64,000 nucleotides of DNA from Streptomyces sp. MST-110588. Lineage in GTDB: Bacteria; Actinomycetota; Actinomycetes; Streptomycetales; Streptomycetaceae. The notes under the pieces were generated by a model, which was not told the origin of the DNA, did not search any database, and saw nothing but the letters and a program-made list of their open reading frames with translations. Of the stretch, positions 8,416 to 17,028 are shown one piece after another. Location of the stretch: the NCBI RefSeq assembly GCF_022695595.1, contig NZ_CP074380.1, positions 2,721,501 through 2,785,500 on the forward strand, written 5' to 3'. A program made the position numbers and the translations under genes. Each line of letters begins with the position of its first letter. Within the stretch, counting starts at the first letter, position 1.

Positions 8416-9275
8416 CGGAGGAGTCGTAGAGCCCGCATCCCGTACCTGCTGAGCCTCGTGTGTCTGCTGTGCCCGTGTGTCTGCTGTGCCCCCTGTGTCT
8501 GCTGTGCCTCGCGTGCCTGCTGTGCCGCGTGTGCGGCCATCGCGGCTCCCACGATCCCCGCGTTGTTCTGGAGCTGTGCAGGAACCACCTCGGCTCTGAT
8601 GCCTTCGATCAGCGGCAGGAACTTGTCCGCCTTGCGGCTGACCCCGCCGCCGATCACGAACAGCTCGGGCGAGAAGAGCATCTCCACGTGCGCCAGGTAC
8701 TTCTGGACGCGGTGGCCCCATTGCTGCCAGCTCAGGCCCTCATCGTCCTTGATCTTGGTCGAGGCGCGCTTCTCGGCCTCGTGGCCGTGGAGTTCCAGGT
8801 GGCCGAGCTCGGTGTTGGGGACCAGCAGCCCGTCGCTGAAGACGGCGCTGCCGATGCCGGTGCCGAAGGTGAGGACGATGACGGTGCCCTTGCGGCCCTT
8901 GCCCGCGCCGAAGGTCATCTCCGCCAGGCCGGCCGCGTCGGCGTCGTTGAGTACAGTGACCGGGCAGCCGCCCGTCCCGCCGCCGAGCCAGTCGCGCAGC
9001 AGGGCGGCGGCGTCCGTACCGATCCAGCCCTTGTCGACATTGGCGGCCGTACGGGTCACGCCGCCGGTGACCACGCCGGGAAAGGTCGCCCCCACCGGGC
9101 CGCCCGACCAGCCGAAATGATCGACTACCTGCCGGACGCCGTCGGCGACGGCGTCCGGGGTGGCCGGCTTGGGGGTCAGTACCTTGTACCGCTCGTCGGC
9201 CAGGTCGCCGCGCTCCAGATCCACCGGAGCACCTTTGATGCCCGACCCGCCGATGTCCACGCCGAAGACCTTCAT
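8389..9275 (-). CDS. ppgK: polyphosphate glucokinase (ROK family), frameshifted near its C-terminus
   Basis: The product begins [20 protein letters not shown], the phosphate-binding motif of polyphosphate-dependent glucokinase. It continues through the sugar-binding region and the signature-like [15 protein letters not shown] and [19 protein letters not shown]. It phosphorylates glucose with polyphosphate or ATP in the cytoplasm. The core ends around [10 protein letters not shown]; a variable AQQ-repeat tail follows. At about 8472 the frame breaks: repeat units are 18 bp apart except one at 17 bp. Restoring one base gives a tail ending [11 protein letters not shown] at 8389 and 295 residues; without it the frame runs antisense into the neighbour as far as 7605. 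ATG at 9275 has no Shine-Dalgarno; a -10 (TAGCCT) lies 7 bases upstream. Confidence 0.9.
8461..8524 (-). repeat. 17/18-bp tandem repeat encoding AQQ units in ppgK
   Basis: TGTCTGCTGTG-type cores start at 8461, 8478, 8496 and 8514, giving spacings of 17, 18 and 18. The odd 17 marks the lost base that breaks the ppgK frame. Confidence 0.85.
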
Positions 9276-9282
9276 AGGGGAA

Positions 9283-9288
9283 AGGCTA
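9283..9288 (-). promoter_or_regulatory. -10 element of ppgK at the edge of the MITE
   Basis: TAGCCT on the minus strand, 7 bases before the ppgK ATG. Its first bases are the TA that flanks the inserted element. Confidence 0.45.
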
Positions 9289-9451
9289 GGGCGTTTCTGA
9301 TGGATCTCCATGGAAGACGGAGCGGTGTTCGGTGCGTGCGCTCGGCGTGCGGTGTGAAGGGTCATGTGGCGGAGCCACCTGTCCCTTTGCGCCGTGCGGC
9401 GAGGGTGCGTGCCGGGCGTCGCGAGGCCACGGAGATCCATCAGAAGCGCCC
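9289..9451. mobile_element. 163-bp MITE-like element with 25-bp terminal inverted repeats
   Basis: Bases 9289-9313 (GGGCGTTTCTGATGGATCTC...) and the reverse complement of 9427-9451 match at 23 of 25 positions. Both ends are flanked by CTAG (9286-9289 and 9451-9454), consistent with a TA or CTAG target duplication as made by IS630- or IS5-type transposases. There is no coding sequence inside, so it would be a non-autonomous element moved in trans. It lies 14 bp from the ppgK start and 105 bp from the ispH stop, directly at the ppgK promoter. Confidence 0.75.
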
Positions 9452-9555
9452 TAGGGCCGCGGGAGTCGGATCACCCCTCGGCGGAAGGGAAATCCCGATC
9501 ACCCCTGGACGATCGCTCCGGGACGTACGGGTTACGCGCCGGGGCACGCGCCGCG

Positions 9556-10587
9556 TCAGTCCTCGACGGCGGCCCGGGCCTCCGCCCGCAGGTCCCGGCG
9601 GAGCTCCTTGGGCAGCGAGAAGGCGATGGACTCCTCGGCGGCCTTGACGGTCTCCACGTCCTCGTAGCCGCGCTGGGCCAGCCAGTCCAGGACGCCGTGC
9701 ACCAGTATCTCGGGTACGGAGGCACCGGAGGTGACCCCGACCGTGTGCACGCCCTCCAGCCACGCCTCGTCGATCTCCTCGGCGTAGTCCACCAGGTGGG
9801 CGTCGCGCGCGCCGGCGCCGAGCGCCACCTCGACCAGGCGTACGGAGTTGGAGGAGTTCTTGGAGCCGACGACGATGACGAGGTCGGCCTCGGCGCCCAT
9901 CTGCTTGACGGCGGTCTGCCGGTTCTGCGTGGCGTAGCAGATGTCGTCGCTGGGCGGGGAGAGAAGGTTGGGGAACCGGTTCTTCAGGGCGCCCACGGTC
10001 TCCATCGTCTCGTCCACGGAGAGGGTGGTCTGAGAGAGCCAGACGACCTTGTCCGGGTCGCGGACCTCGACGTTCGCCACGTCCTCCGGGCCGTCGACCA
10101 GGGTGATGTGGTCGGGGGCCTCGCCGCTGGTGCCGATGACCTCTTCGTGGCCCTCGTGGCCGATCAGGAGGATGTCGTAGTCCTCCTTGGCGTAGCGGAC
10201 CGCTTCCTTGTGGACCTTGGTGACCAGCGGGCAGGTCGCGTCGATGGTCGCGAGCTTGCCGCGCTTGGCCTCCTCGTGGACGACGGGGGCGACGCCGTGC
10301 GCCGAGAAGATGACGATGTTGCCCTCGGGCACCTCCTCCGTCTCGTCGACGAAGATCGCGCCCTTCTTCTCCAGGGTCTTGACGACGTACTTGTTGTGGA
10401 CGATCTCGTGGCGCACGTATACGGGCGCGCCGTACTGCTCCAATGCCTTCTCGACGGCGATCACGGCACGGTCCACACCCGCGCAGTAGCCACGGGGAGC
10501 GGCGAGCAGGACCCTGCGGCGGTCACCGCGGCGCGAGACGTCTGCGCCGGGGCCGGAGGCGGGCGACGGGCTGGGCGTAGCAGTCAT
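9556..10587 (-). CDS. ispH: 4-hydroxy-3-methylbut-2-enyl diphosphate reductase
   Basis: A 343-residue last enzyme of the MEP isoprenoid pathway, reducing HMBPP to IPP and DMAPP. The three cysteines that hold the Fe-S cluster are in [22 protein letters not shown] and [10 protein letters not shown]. The substrate-binding His motifs ([19 protein letters not shown]) and the E-V-x-GTSGEAP region are present. ATG at 10587 is chosen over the in-frame ATG at 10596 because TACGAT ends 7 bases before it and nothing resembles a ribosome site. It acts in the cytoplasm and feeds UppS, also encoded in this window. Confidence 0.96.
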   Translation of the reverse strand: MTATPSPSPASGPGADVSRRGDRRRVLLAAPRGYCAGVDRAVIAVEKALEQYGAPVYVRHEIVHNKYVVKTLEKKGAIFVDETEEVPEGNIVIFSAHGVAPVVHEEAKRGKLATIDATCPLVTKVHKEAVRYAKEDYDILLIGHEGHEEVIGTSGEAPDHITLVDGPEDVANVEVRDPDKVVWLSQTTLSVDETMETVGALKNRFPNLLSPPSDDICYATQNRQTAVKQMGAEADLVIVVGSKNSSNSVRLVEVALGAGARDAHLVDYAEEIDEAWLEGVHTVGVTSGASVPEILVHGVLDWLAQRGYEDVETVKAAEESIAFSLPKELRRDLRAEARAAVED

Positions 10588-10594
10588 GCGATCC

Positions 10595-10600
10595 ATCGTA
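10595..10600 (-). promoter_or_regulatory. -10 element of leaderless ispH
   Basis: TACGAT on the minus strand, 7 bases before the ATG at 10587. Confidence 0.5.
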
Positions 10601-10766
10601 CGGGGCCGGTCACGGGCCGCCTGTCGGCGTATGAGGTGGTGCGGAGGCGTACGAGGGGTGCGGGGTGGTGGACCGGGCGCGTCCCGGCCGATCGGGGCGG
10701 GGCGTGCCCGAAGCTGGGGGCGGCCGGCGATCGCCCCCGGCCACCCATGTCGCGGAGGTGTCCGTC

Positions 10767-12275
10767 ATGACCGCACCGGCCGGCCCCAACCCGTCACCGT
10801 CCTCGTCCCCGTCCTCCTCCCCCCACTCGTCCTCGTCCTCGTTCCGGGGTGCCACCGGCGAGCCCGCGCTCAGACGTGCGCTCGGCTTCCGGGACCTGAT
10901 CGTCTACGGGCTGCTGTTCATCGCCCCCATGGCCCCCGTCGGGATCTTCGGGACGCTCCAGGCCAAGTCGCACGGCGCGATCGTCGCCGTCTACCTCGTC
11001 GCGACGGTCGCGATGGCCTTCACCGCCTTCTCGTACGCCCAGATGGTGCGGGTCGCCCCGCGGGCCGGCTCGGTCTTCGCGTACGCGCGGACCGGCCTGG
11101 GCGAGGGCGCGGGCTTCGTCGCCGGGTGGATGGCGATGCTCGACTACCTGCTGATCCCGGCAGTGGCGTACCTCTTCTCCGGGATCGCGATGCATGCGCT
11201 GGTGCCGTCGGTGCACCAGTGGGTGTGGACGGCGGTCGCGGTGGCCGTCACCACGCTGCTGAACCTGTGGGGCGTACGGGCCGCCGCGGTCGTGGGCCTC
11301 GCGGTGCTGGCGCTGGAGATCGCGGTGCTGGCGGTCTTCGTCGGGGCGGCGGTGTGGACGCTGGCGGCGGACGGGGCGCGGCGCGGCTGGGCCGCGCCGT
11401 TCACCGGCGAGGGCGGCTTCTCGACGGGCGCGGTGCTCTCCGCGGTGTCGGTGGCGGTCCTGTCGTACCTGGGCTTCGACGCCATCGCCTCCTTCGCGGA
11501 GGAGACGGCGGGCGGCGCGGCCCGGGTGGCACGCGCGGTGATCACCTGCCTGGTGGTGGCGGGGGCGCTCTTCGCCGTACAGACCTATCTGGCGGCACTG
11601 CTGGCGCCGATGCCGGCGGCCGAACTGGCGGCGCGGCCGGCCGAACAGGGCGACGCCTTCTACGCGACGGTCGACTCGGCGGTGGGTGACTGGCTGCACG
11701 ACCTGGTGGCGGTCAGCAAGGCGGTCGGCGCGGCGTTCGCTGCGCTGGCCGGGCAGGCGGCGGCCGGGCGGCTGCTGTTCGCGATGGCCCGGGACCGGCG
11801 GCTGCCGGGGGCGATGGCGAAGGTGGACGCGGGCAGCGGCGTGCCGCGCCGGGCGCTGCTGGGCGCGGCACTGGTCACGCTGGTCGCGGCGGTATGGGCG
11901 GCCCGCCGGGACGACGGGCTGGACCACCTCTCCTCCATCGTGAACGTGGGCGCCCTGACGGCGTTCGCCCTGCTGCACGCCTCGGTGATCGGCTATTTCC
12001 GCTTCCGCGGGCGCCCGGCCTCCGCCTCCTCCTCCCCCGACGCCGCTGCTCACGCCCACCCTGACGCCCTCCCCGACGCCCGCCCCGACGCCCTCGCCGG
12101 TGTCCTCAAGCACGTGGCCGTGCCGCTGCTGGGACTGGCCGTGGTGATCGCCGTCGTCGTCACGGCATCCACGACGGCGCAGATCGTGGCCGTCGGCTGG
12201 CTGGCCGCAGGGCTGCTGGTACTCGCCGCCCAGCACGGCGGACGGCGCCGGCGGAAGGCCGGGGCGACGGGCTGA
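10767..12275 (+). CDS. APC superfamily amino-acid permease
   Basis: A 502-residue membrane protein with about 12 hydrophobic helices. Typical APC features are LGFRDLIVYGLLFIAPMAP in helix 1, FSYAQMVRVAPRAGSVFAYA after helix 2, and SYLGFDAIASFAEETAGGA in helix 6. A Ser/Pro-rich head (about 10-35) and an Ala/His/Pro/Asp-rich loop near residue 430 are unusual low-complexity pieces. The ATG at 10767 follows GCGGAGGTG by 6 bases. It is read towards the Lrp-type regulator, which may control it; the substrate is not evident. Confidence 0.88.
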   Translation: MTAPAGPNPSPSSSPSSSPHSSSSSFRGATGEPALRRALGFRDLIVYGLLFIAPMAPVGIFGTLQAKSHGAIVAVYLVATVAMAFTAFSYAQMVRVAPRAGSVFAYARTGLGEGAGFVAGWMAMLDYLLIPAVAYLFSGIAMHALVPSVHQWVWTAVAVAVTTLLNLWGVRAAAVVGLAVLALEIAVLAVFVGAAVWTLAADGARRGWAAPFTGEGGFSTGAVLSAVSVAVLSYLGFDAIASFAEETAGGAARVARAVITCLVVAGALFAVQTYLAALLAPMPAAELAARPAEQGDAFYATVDSAVGDWLHDLVAVSKAVGAAFAALAGQAAAGRLLFAMARDRRLPGAMAKVDAGSGVPRRALLGAALVTLVAAVWAARRDDGLDHLSSIVNVGALTAFALLHASVIGYFRFRGRPASASSSPDAAAHAHPDALPDARPDALAGVLKHVAVPLLGLAVVIAVVVTASTTAQIVAVGWLAAGLLVLAAQHGGRRRRKAGATG

Positions 12276-12290
12276 GGCGACGGGCGGCAG

Positions 12291-12366
12291 GCTTCCGTCA
12301 GCGAGCGGCACGCTTCCGTCAGCGAGCGGCATGCTTCCGTCAGTGGGTGGCACGCTTCCGTCAGGC
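12291..12366 (+). repeat. 21-bp tandem repeat between permease and Lrp-type regulator
   Basis: GCTTCCGTCAGCGAGCGGCAC and close variants, copies at 12291, 12312 and 12333 plus a partial one at 12354. Two helical turns per unit, immediately upstream of the regulator gene. Confidence 0.85.
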
Positions 12367-12406
12367 AGGCCGCGGCCGGTGGCGGATACTGGCACACTCG
12401 GGGGCC

Positions 12407-13399
12407 GTGAAGAGCGAAGACGTCGACCTCGACGAGATCGACCGGGGTGTTGTGCACGCCCTGCGGATCGACGGGCGGGCCCCGTTCCGGCTCATCGGGC
12501 AGGCCCTGGAAGTGTCCGAGAACACCGTCGCCCGGCGCTACCGCCGGCTGCGTACGGCGGGGGTCCTGCGGGTCGTCGGTACGGTCAACGGCGCCCGGCT
12601 CGGGCAGCACGCCTGGACCGTACGGCTCCGGTGCACCCCGGACGCGGCGGGCCCGGTCGCCAGGGCGCTGGCCGCCCGCGCCGACACCTCCTACGTCCAT
12701 CTGCTCTCCGGCGGTACGGAGATCTCGTGCAGTGTCCAGACGCCCACCGCCGACGACAGCGAGGCGCTGCTGCTGCACAAACTGCCCCGTACCGCCCGGA
12801 TCACCTCCGTCTCGGCCCACCTCCTGCTCGACCATTACGCGCTGCCGGGCGACTGGAAGGGCCCGGACTGCCTGACTCCCGGGCAGGCCGCGCTCTTCTG
12901 CCCGCCGCCTGCCGACGGTCCTGATGTGACCCTCGGTCCGGCGGACCATCCGCTGCTGGACGCGCTGGCCCGGGACGGGCGGGCGAGCCACACCGAACTC
13001 GCCGCCGCGACCGGATGGTCGCCGTCCACCGTGCGGCGGCGGGTGGACGCGCTGCGCCGGGCCGGGGTGCTGGCCTTCATGGTCGACATCCCGCCCGCCG
13101 CGCTCGGCTTCCGCGCCGAGGCCCGTCTGTGGATGTCCGTACGGCCTTCGGGGCTCACCGAAGTGGCGTCCGCGATGGCCGGCCATCCCGAGGTGTCGCT
13201 GGTGGCGCTGACCACCGGGCCGACCAATCTGCTGGCGGTCGTCAACTGCCGTGACGCGGTGGACCTCGCGCGGTATCTGACGGAGCGGGTCGGCTCGCTG
13301 GACGCGATCCGTGCCGTCGAGACGGCCCCGGTCATCCGTACGGTCAAGCGCGCCGGGACGCTGCTGCCGGTGGCGCGGGCGGCGGCGGGCGGGCGGTGA
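12407..13399 (+). CDS. Lrp/AsnC-family regulator with two HTH domains
   Basis: A 330-residue cytoplasmic regulator made of two AsnC-like halves. The first HTH is DEIDRGVVHALRIDGRAPFR with SENTVARRYRRLR as its recognition part; the second, near 185-230, is HPLLDALARDGRASHTELAA with SPSTVRRRVDALRRAGV. Ligand-sensing RAM-like regions follow each. Such double-length proteins are common in Streptomyces and usually respond to amino acids (family knowledge). GTG at 12407 follows a GGGGG stretch. It is flanked by a 21-bp array upstream and an 18-bp array downstream. The neighbouring APC permease is the obvious candidate target. Confidence 0.88.
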   Translation: MKSEDVDLDEIDRGVVHALRIDGRAPFRLIGQALEVSENTVARRYRRLRTAGVLRVVGTVNGARLGQHAWTVRLRCTPDAAGPVARALAARADTSYVHLLSGGTEISCSVQTPTADDSEALLLHKLPRTARITSVSAHLLLDHYALPGDWKGPDCLTPGQAALFCPPPADGPDVTLGPADHPLLDALARDGRASHTELAAATGWSPSTVRRRVDALRRAGVLAFMVDIPPAALGFRAEARLWMSVRPSGLTEVASAMAGHPEVSLVALTTGPTNLLAVVNCRDAVDLARYLTERVGSLDAIRAVETAPVIRTVKRAGTLLPVARAAAGGR

Positions 13400-13486
13400 C
13401 GAGCGGACGGGAGGTGATGAGCGGGCGGGCGGTGACGAGCGGACGGGAGGTGATGAGCGGGCGGGCGGTCATGAGCGGCCGGGGGC
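13397..13486 (+). repeat. 18-bp tandem repeat between the regulator and xseA
   Basis: Five units alternating TGACGAGCGGACGGGAGG and TGATGAGCGGGCGGGCGG (last one diverged). The first unit contains the stop codon of the regulator. Confidence 0.85.
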
Positions 13487-13516
13487 GTCGGGCGGCCGGT
13501 TGTCAGTGGGCGCCGT

Positions 13517-13522
13517 TAGGGT
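13517..13522 (+). promoter_or_regulatory. -10 element of leaderless xseA
   Basis: TAGGGT, 6 bases before the ATG at 13529. Confidence 0.5.
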
Positions 13523-13528
13523 CGGTGC

Positions 13529-14836
13529 ATGGCTGTCAACACGTCCGCGGAGGCGCCGATCCCGGTCGGCGAGGTGTCGCGGCTCATCGGCGGGTGGATC
13601 GACCGGCTCGGGGCGGTGTGGGTCGAGGGGCAGATCACGCAGCTCTCCCGGCGCCCCGGCGCGGGGGTCGTCTTCCTGACGCTGCGCGATCCCTCGTACG
13701 ACATCTCCGTGAGCGTGACGTGCTACCGCCAGGTCTTCGACCGGATCGCGGACGTGGTCAGCGAGGGCGCCCGGGTGGTCGTGCACGCCAAGCCGGAGTG
13801 GTACGCCCCGCGCGGCCAGCTCTCCCTGCGGGCCGCCGAGATCCGGCCGGTGGGGGTCGGCGAACTGCTCGCCAGGCTGGAGCAGTTGAAGAAGTCACTG
13901 GCGGCGGAGGGGCTGTTCGCGGCCGAGCGCAAGAAGTCGCTGCCGTTCCTGCCGCAGCTCATCGGGCTGGTGTGCGGGCGGGCCAGCGCCGCCGAGCGGG
14001 ACGTGCTGGAGAACGCCCGGCTGCGCTGGCCCGCGGTCCGCTTCGAGGTGCGCAACGTGCCCGTACAGGGCGTGCACGCCGTGCCGCAGGTGATCGAGGC
14101 GGTCAAGGAGCTGGACGAGCTGCCCGAGGTGGACGTGATCATCGTGGCGCGCGGCGGCGGCAGCGTGGAGGACCTGCTGCCGTTCTCGGACGAGCAGCTC
14201 GTACGTGCCGTGGGCGCGGCCCGTACGCCCGTCGTCTCGGCGATCGGCCATGAGCCCGACTCCCCGCTGCTGGACCTGGTCGCCGACCTGCGGGCGTCCA
14301 CGCCGACGGACGCGGCGAAGAAGGTCGTGCCGGACGTGGGCGAGGAGCTGGGGCGCATCCAGCAGTTGCGGCAGCGGGCGCTGCGCGCCGTCGGCGGCTT
14401 TCTGGACCGCGAGGAGCGGGGGCTGGCGGCGGCCCTGAGCAGGCCGTCGATACAGCGCCCGCACCGCATGGTGGAGGAGCGCGCGGAGCAGGTCCAGGCG
14501 CTGTGCGAGCGCGGGCGGCGCACGCTCGGCCATCTGCTGGACCGGGCGGACTCCGAGCTGACGCACACCCTGGCGCGCGTGGTGGCGCTCTCGCCGAAGG
14601 CGACGCTGGAGCGCGGGTACGCGGTGCTGCAGAAGCCGGACGGGACGGCCGTGCGCTCGCCGGCGGAGGTGGTCGCGGACGAGCAGCTCCGGGCCCGGGT
14701 GGCCGAGGGCGAGTTCCAGGTTCAGGTGCAGGGCCGGGGACAGGACCGGGGGCAGGGGAGCCAGGGGCAGAAGGATGGCCAGGGGCAGGTCCGGGACGAG
14801 GTCGGCGTTCCGGGCGCTGTCACACCCCCCGCATAG
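13529..14836 (+). CDS. xseA: exodeoxyribonuclease VII large subunit
   Basis: A 435-residue catalytic subunit of exonuclease VII, which degrades single-stranded DNA from both ends in the cytoplasm. The N-terminal OB-fold ([20 protein letters not shown] through [15 protein letters not shown]) is followed by the XseA core. Conserved blocks include [33 protein letters not shown] and [20 protein letters not shown], and a coiled region. The last ~50 residues are Gln/Gly-rich and variable. ATG at 13529 is fixed by the TAGGGT hexamer 6 bases upstream. xseB follows after 10 bp, so both subunits are made together. Confidence 0.96.
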   Translation: MAVNTSAEAPIPVGEVSRLIGGWIDRLGAVWVEGQITQLSRRPGAGVVFLTLRDPSYDISVSVTCYRQVFDRIADVVSEGARVVVHAKPEWYAPRGQLSLRAAEIRPVGVGELLARLEQLKKSLAAEGLFAAERKKSLPFLPQLIGLVCGRASAAERDVLENARLRWPAVRFEVRNVPVQGVHAVPQVIEAVKELDELPEVDVIIVARGGGSVEDLLPFSDEQLVRAVGAARTPVVSAIGHEPDSPLLDLVADLRASTPTDAAKKVVPDVGEELGRIQQLRQRALRAVGGFLDREERGLAAALSRPSIQRPHRMVEERAEQVQALCERGRRTLGHLLDRADSELTHTLARVVALSPKATLERGYAVLQKPDGTAVRSPAEVVADEQLRARVAEGEFQVQVQGRGQDRGQGSQGQKDGQGQVRDEVGVPGAVTPPA

Positions 14837-14839
14837 GGT
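14834..14839 (+). promoter_or_regulatory. possible own -10 element of xseB
   Basis: TAGGGT overlaps the xseA stop and lies 7 bases before the xseB ATG. GGGAG in the gap could also act as a ribosome site. Confidence 0.4.
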
Positions 14840-14846
14840 GGGAGCC

Positions 14847-15140
14847 ATGGCGAAGACGGACGGTACGGACAGCGCGGGCAGCGCGGACGGTACGGGGAGC
14901 ACGGCGGAGGCCAAGCGGGCGGAGACCGACTCCACGCTCGGCTACGAGCAGGCACGGGACGAGCTGATCGAGGTCGTCCGCAGCCTGGAGGCGGGCGGGA
15001 CGACGCTGGAGGAGTCGCTGGCGCTGTGGGAGCGCGGCGAGGAACTGGCGAAGGTGTGCCGGCGCTGGCTGGACGGCGCGCGGGCCCGGCTGGACGCGGC
15101 ACTGGCGGAGTCGGAGCGGGCGGCCGGGCAGGAGGACTGA
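14847..15140 (+). CDS. xseB: exodeoxyribonuclease VII small subunit
   Basis: A 97-residue small subunit of exonuclease VII. The core is [20 protein letters not shown] and [20 protein letters not shown], the family signature of two helices that bundle around XseA. A Thr/Ser/Gly-rich head of about 28 residues is non-conserved. ATG at 14847 lies 10 bases after the xseA stop and is preceded by GGGAG. Upstream in-frame starts would overlap xseA and are rejected. Confidence 0.93.
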   Translation: MAKTDGTDSAGSADGTGSTAEAKRAETDSTLGYEQARDELIEVVRSLEAGGTTLEESLALWERGEELAKVCRRWLDGARARLDAALAESERAAGQED

Positions 15141-15291
15141 CCGGGCGGCGGAGCCGTGGGGGCGGAGGCGAGGGGCGGCACAGCCACGTAAGCGAGGGGG
15201 TGAGGGGCGCCGGACGGCGCCGGGGGGCCGGCTCGGCAGGGGCCCGGCACAAGGGTGAGCAGCGGCACAGCACGCCCTGCGCCCGATTTAG

Positions 15292-15319
15292 TTGAAAGTT
15301 AATCCATCTCGGTTACAGT
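15292..15319 (+). promoter_or_regulatory. promoter of the nitroreductase gene
   Basis: TTGAAA (15292-15297) and TACAGT (15314-15319) with a 16-bp spacer in an unusually AT-rich stretch (15286-15310). The repeated AGTT words could be a repressor site. Confidence 0.5.
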
Positions 15320-15363
15320 AGGAGGCACGCAGTACGAAACAGCACGATCTCTTGAGGTGCCCC

Positions 15364-15957
15364 ATGTCTCTCGCCCTTGACCCCGCCGCTCAGGACCTGC
15401 TCTTCCGCGAGGCCCAGACCGCCAACACGTTCACGGACGAGCCGGTGGCCGACGAGCAGATCCAGGCCGTCTACGACCTGGTCAAGTTCGCCCCGACCGC
15501 CTTCAACCAGTCGCCGCTGCGCATCACGCTGGTGCGCTCGCAGGACGCGCGCAAGCGCCTGGTCAACCACGCCATGGGCGCCAACGGCCCCAAGACGCTG
15601 GCCGCCCCGCTGACCGTGATCCTCTCCGTGGACCTGGACTTCCACGAGAAGCTGCCGCGCCTCTTCCCGGCCCTCCCGGACATCAAGGACACGTACTTCT
15701 CCGAGCCGGCCGCCCGCGAGGCCGCCGGCACCCAGAACGCGACGCTGCAGGCCGGCTACTTCATCCTGGGCATCCGCGCGGCCGGCCTGGCCGCCGGCCC
15801 GATGACCGGCTTCGACTTCGCCGGCGTGGACAAGGAGTTCTTCGGCGACGGCAAGCAGAAGTCGTTCCTGGTGGTCAACGTGGGGAAGCCGGGCGCCGAC
15901 GCCTTCTTCCCGCGCTCGCCGCGCCTGGAGTTCGCCGAGGCCGCCGCGACGGTCTGA
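15364..15957 (+). CDS. nitroreductase-family protein, malonic semialdehyde reductase (RutE)-like
   Basis: A 197-residue FMN-dependent reductase of the nitroreductase fold. FTDEPVADEQIQAVYDLVKF with APTAFNQSPLRITLV is the FMN-binding N-terminal signature of the RutE/malonic semialdehyde reductase group. KSFLVVNVGKPGADAFFPRS closes the domain. It is a soluble cytoplasmic dimer by family knowledge; the true substrate is unproven. ATG at 15364 has TTGAGGTG 4 bases before it. A good promoter with an AT-rich operator-like region lies upstream. It is a single-gene unit ending at a strong convergent terminator. Confidence 0.9.
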   Translation: MSLALDPAAQDLLFREAQTANTFTDEPVADEQIQAVYDLVKFAPTAFNQSPLRITLVRSQDARKRLVNHAMGANGPKTLAAPLTVILSVDLDFHEKLPRLFPALPDIKDTYFSEPAAREAAGTQNATLQAGYFILGIRAAGLAAGPMTGFDFAGVDKEFFGDGKQKSFLVVNVGKPGADAFFPRSPRLEFAEAAATV

Positions 15958-16000
15958 GCCGCCGGACCGTTCAGCGCACGGCGCACGCCGTACGGCACAC

Positions 16001-16034
16001 GGAGCCGCCGCCCCGGCAAGGGGGCGGCGGCTCC
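16001..16034. terminator. bidirectional hairpin terminator, nitroreductase / DUF4245
   Basis: GGAGCCGCCGCCCC and GGGGCGGCGGCTCC form a perfect 14-bp stem with a 6-base loop between convergent genes. Confidence 0.8.
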
Positions 16035-16040
16035 GCCCGT

Positions 16041-16691
16041 TCAGTCCTTCTTCGCGGCGTCGTCCTGCTTCGCGGCGTCGTCCTGCTTCGGCGCTTCGTC
16101 CTTCTTCGCGGCGTCGCCATCCTGCTTCACGGCGTCGCCGCCCTTCTCCGCCGTGTCGCCCTTCTTCGCTTCCAGGGACGCGGCCAGCTCCGCCAGCCGC
16201 CCGTACGGCGCGGTGCCCGTGACCACCGTGGTCACACCCTGCTCCTCGCGCACCAGGGCCCGGTAGCGCGCGCCCTTGTAACGGGACCACTTCGTGGCGC
16301 CGACGGCCTGCTTGCCGGGCACCTGCTGCGCGCCCAGCGTGACGTCCTTGATGAAGTCCTTCGCGGGGGCGTCGCTCTGCTCCAGCGCCGCGTACTCCCG
16401 CTCGGGGTCCAGGAAGCCCAGGTGCCAGGCGCCGCCCTTGCCGCCCTTGGTCGGCTTGTACGAGACCGAGGTGGCGCGCCAGCCCTCACCGAGCCCCTTG
16501 GGCTCGGCCACCGCGTACGGCACGGACCGCCGGACGGTCGCCAGCTCGATGCGGTAGTCGACCGTCTTGACGGCCTCGTCCTCGGCGGCCGTGGTGTCGT
16601 CGTGCGGGATGAAGAGATAGATGCCGCCGACGAGGGCGCCGATCACCGCCATCGACAGGACCATGTCCCGTACCGTCTGCTTGCCTCGCAT
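16041..16691 (-). CDS. DUF4245 membrane-anchored protein
   Basis: A 216-residue protein of the actinobacterial DUF4245 family. One N-terminal membrane helix ([20 protein letters not shown]) is followed by an extracytoplasmic domain containing [20 protein letters not shown] and [20 protein letters not shown]. The end is a run of [14 protein letters not shown] repeats, about 35 residues of alternating Lys and Asp. The start is ATG 16691, although GTG 16700 is in frame; a G6 stretch serves as ribosome site. It is divergent from glpX across a repeat-filled gap. Function unknown. Confidence 0.85.
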   Translation of the reverse strand: MRGKQTVRDMVLSMAVIGALVGGIYLFIPHDDTTAAEDEAVKTVDYRIELATVRRSVPYAVAEPKGLGEGWRATSVSYKPTKGGKGGAWHLGFLDPEREYAALEQSDAPAKDFIKDVTLGAQQVPGKQAVGATKWSRYKGARYRALVREEQGVTTVVTGTAPYGRLAELAASLEAKKGDTAEKGGDAVKQDGDAAKKDEAPKQDDAAKQDDAAKKD

Positions 16692-16756
16692 ACCTGCCAC
16701 CCCCCTATGGTCCCCCATGGCCGCGCCCGGCCGGACGCGACCCCCGCGAGCCCGCG

Positions 16757-16836
16757 GCCTCCGTACGACCTCCGCCCGGTCCCCGTACGACCTCCGTACG
16801 GCCTCCGTAAGACCTCCGTCCGATCCCCGTACGCCT
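16757..16836. repeat. 11-bp tandem repeat in the DUF4245/glpX gap
   Basis: CCTCCGTACGA-like units begin at 16758, 16769, 16791, 16802 and 16813, always at multiples of 11 bp, i.e. near one helical turn. Confidence 0.7.
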
Positions 16837-16949
16837 CTGCGGACGCCCTCGACGAGTCCGGATCTGCCCCTTTTGACGTTGCTCATGCGTGGGGCCCTCT
16901 GCTCATTTTCGCAACGTACCGATAAAGTCATAGCCACCCTCAACCCTCC

Positions 16950-17016
16950 GGCCGTCGCCGTACAGACAAGCCGTACAGACAAGCCGTACAGACTTGGCCG
17001 GCCGTCGCCGTACAGA
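16950..17016 (+). repeat. 13-bp tandem repeat bracketed by a 17-bp repeat, before glpX
   Basis: CCGTACAGACAAG at 16958, 16971 and (with one change) 16984. GGCCGTCGCCGTACAGA occurs at 16950 and again at 17000, just before the ribosome site. Could be an operator or 5' leader structure. Confidence 0.8.
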
Positions 17017-17028
17017 AAGGTGCGCTCG

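Noticed and set aside
12050..13186. Long minus-strand frame over the Lrp-type gene
   Set aside because: It is antisense to a well-defined regulator and has no recognisable domain; its LTEACRS repeats only mirror the 21-bp array.
12291..13486. CRISPR-like arrays
   Set aside because: The repeats are contiguous without unique spacers and no cas genes are present.
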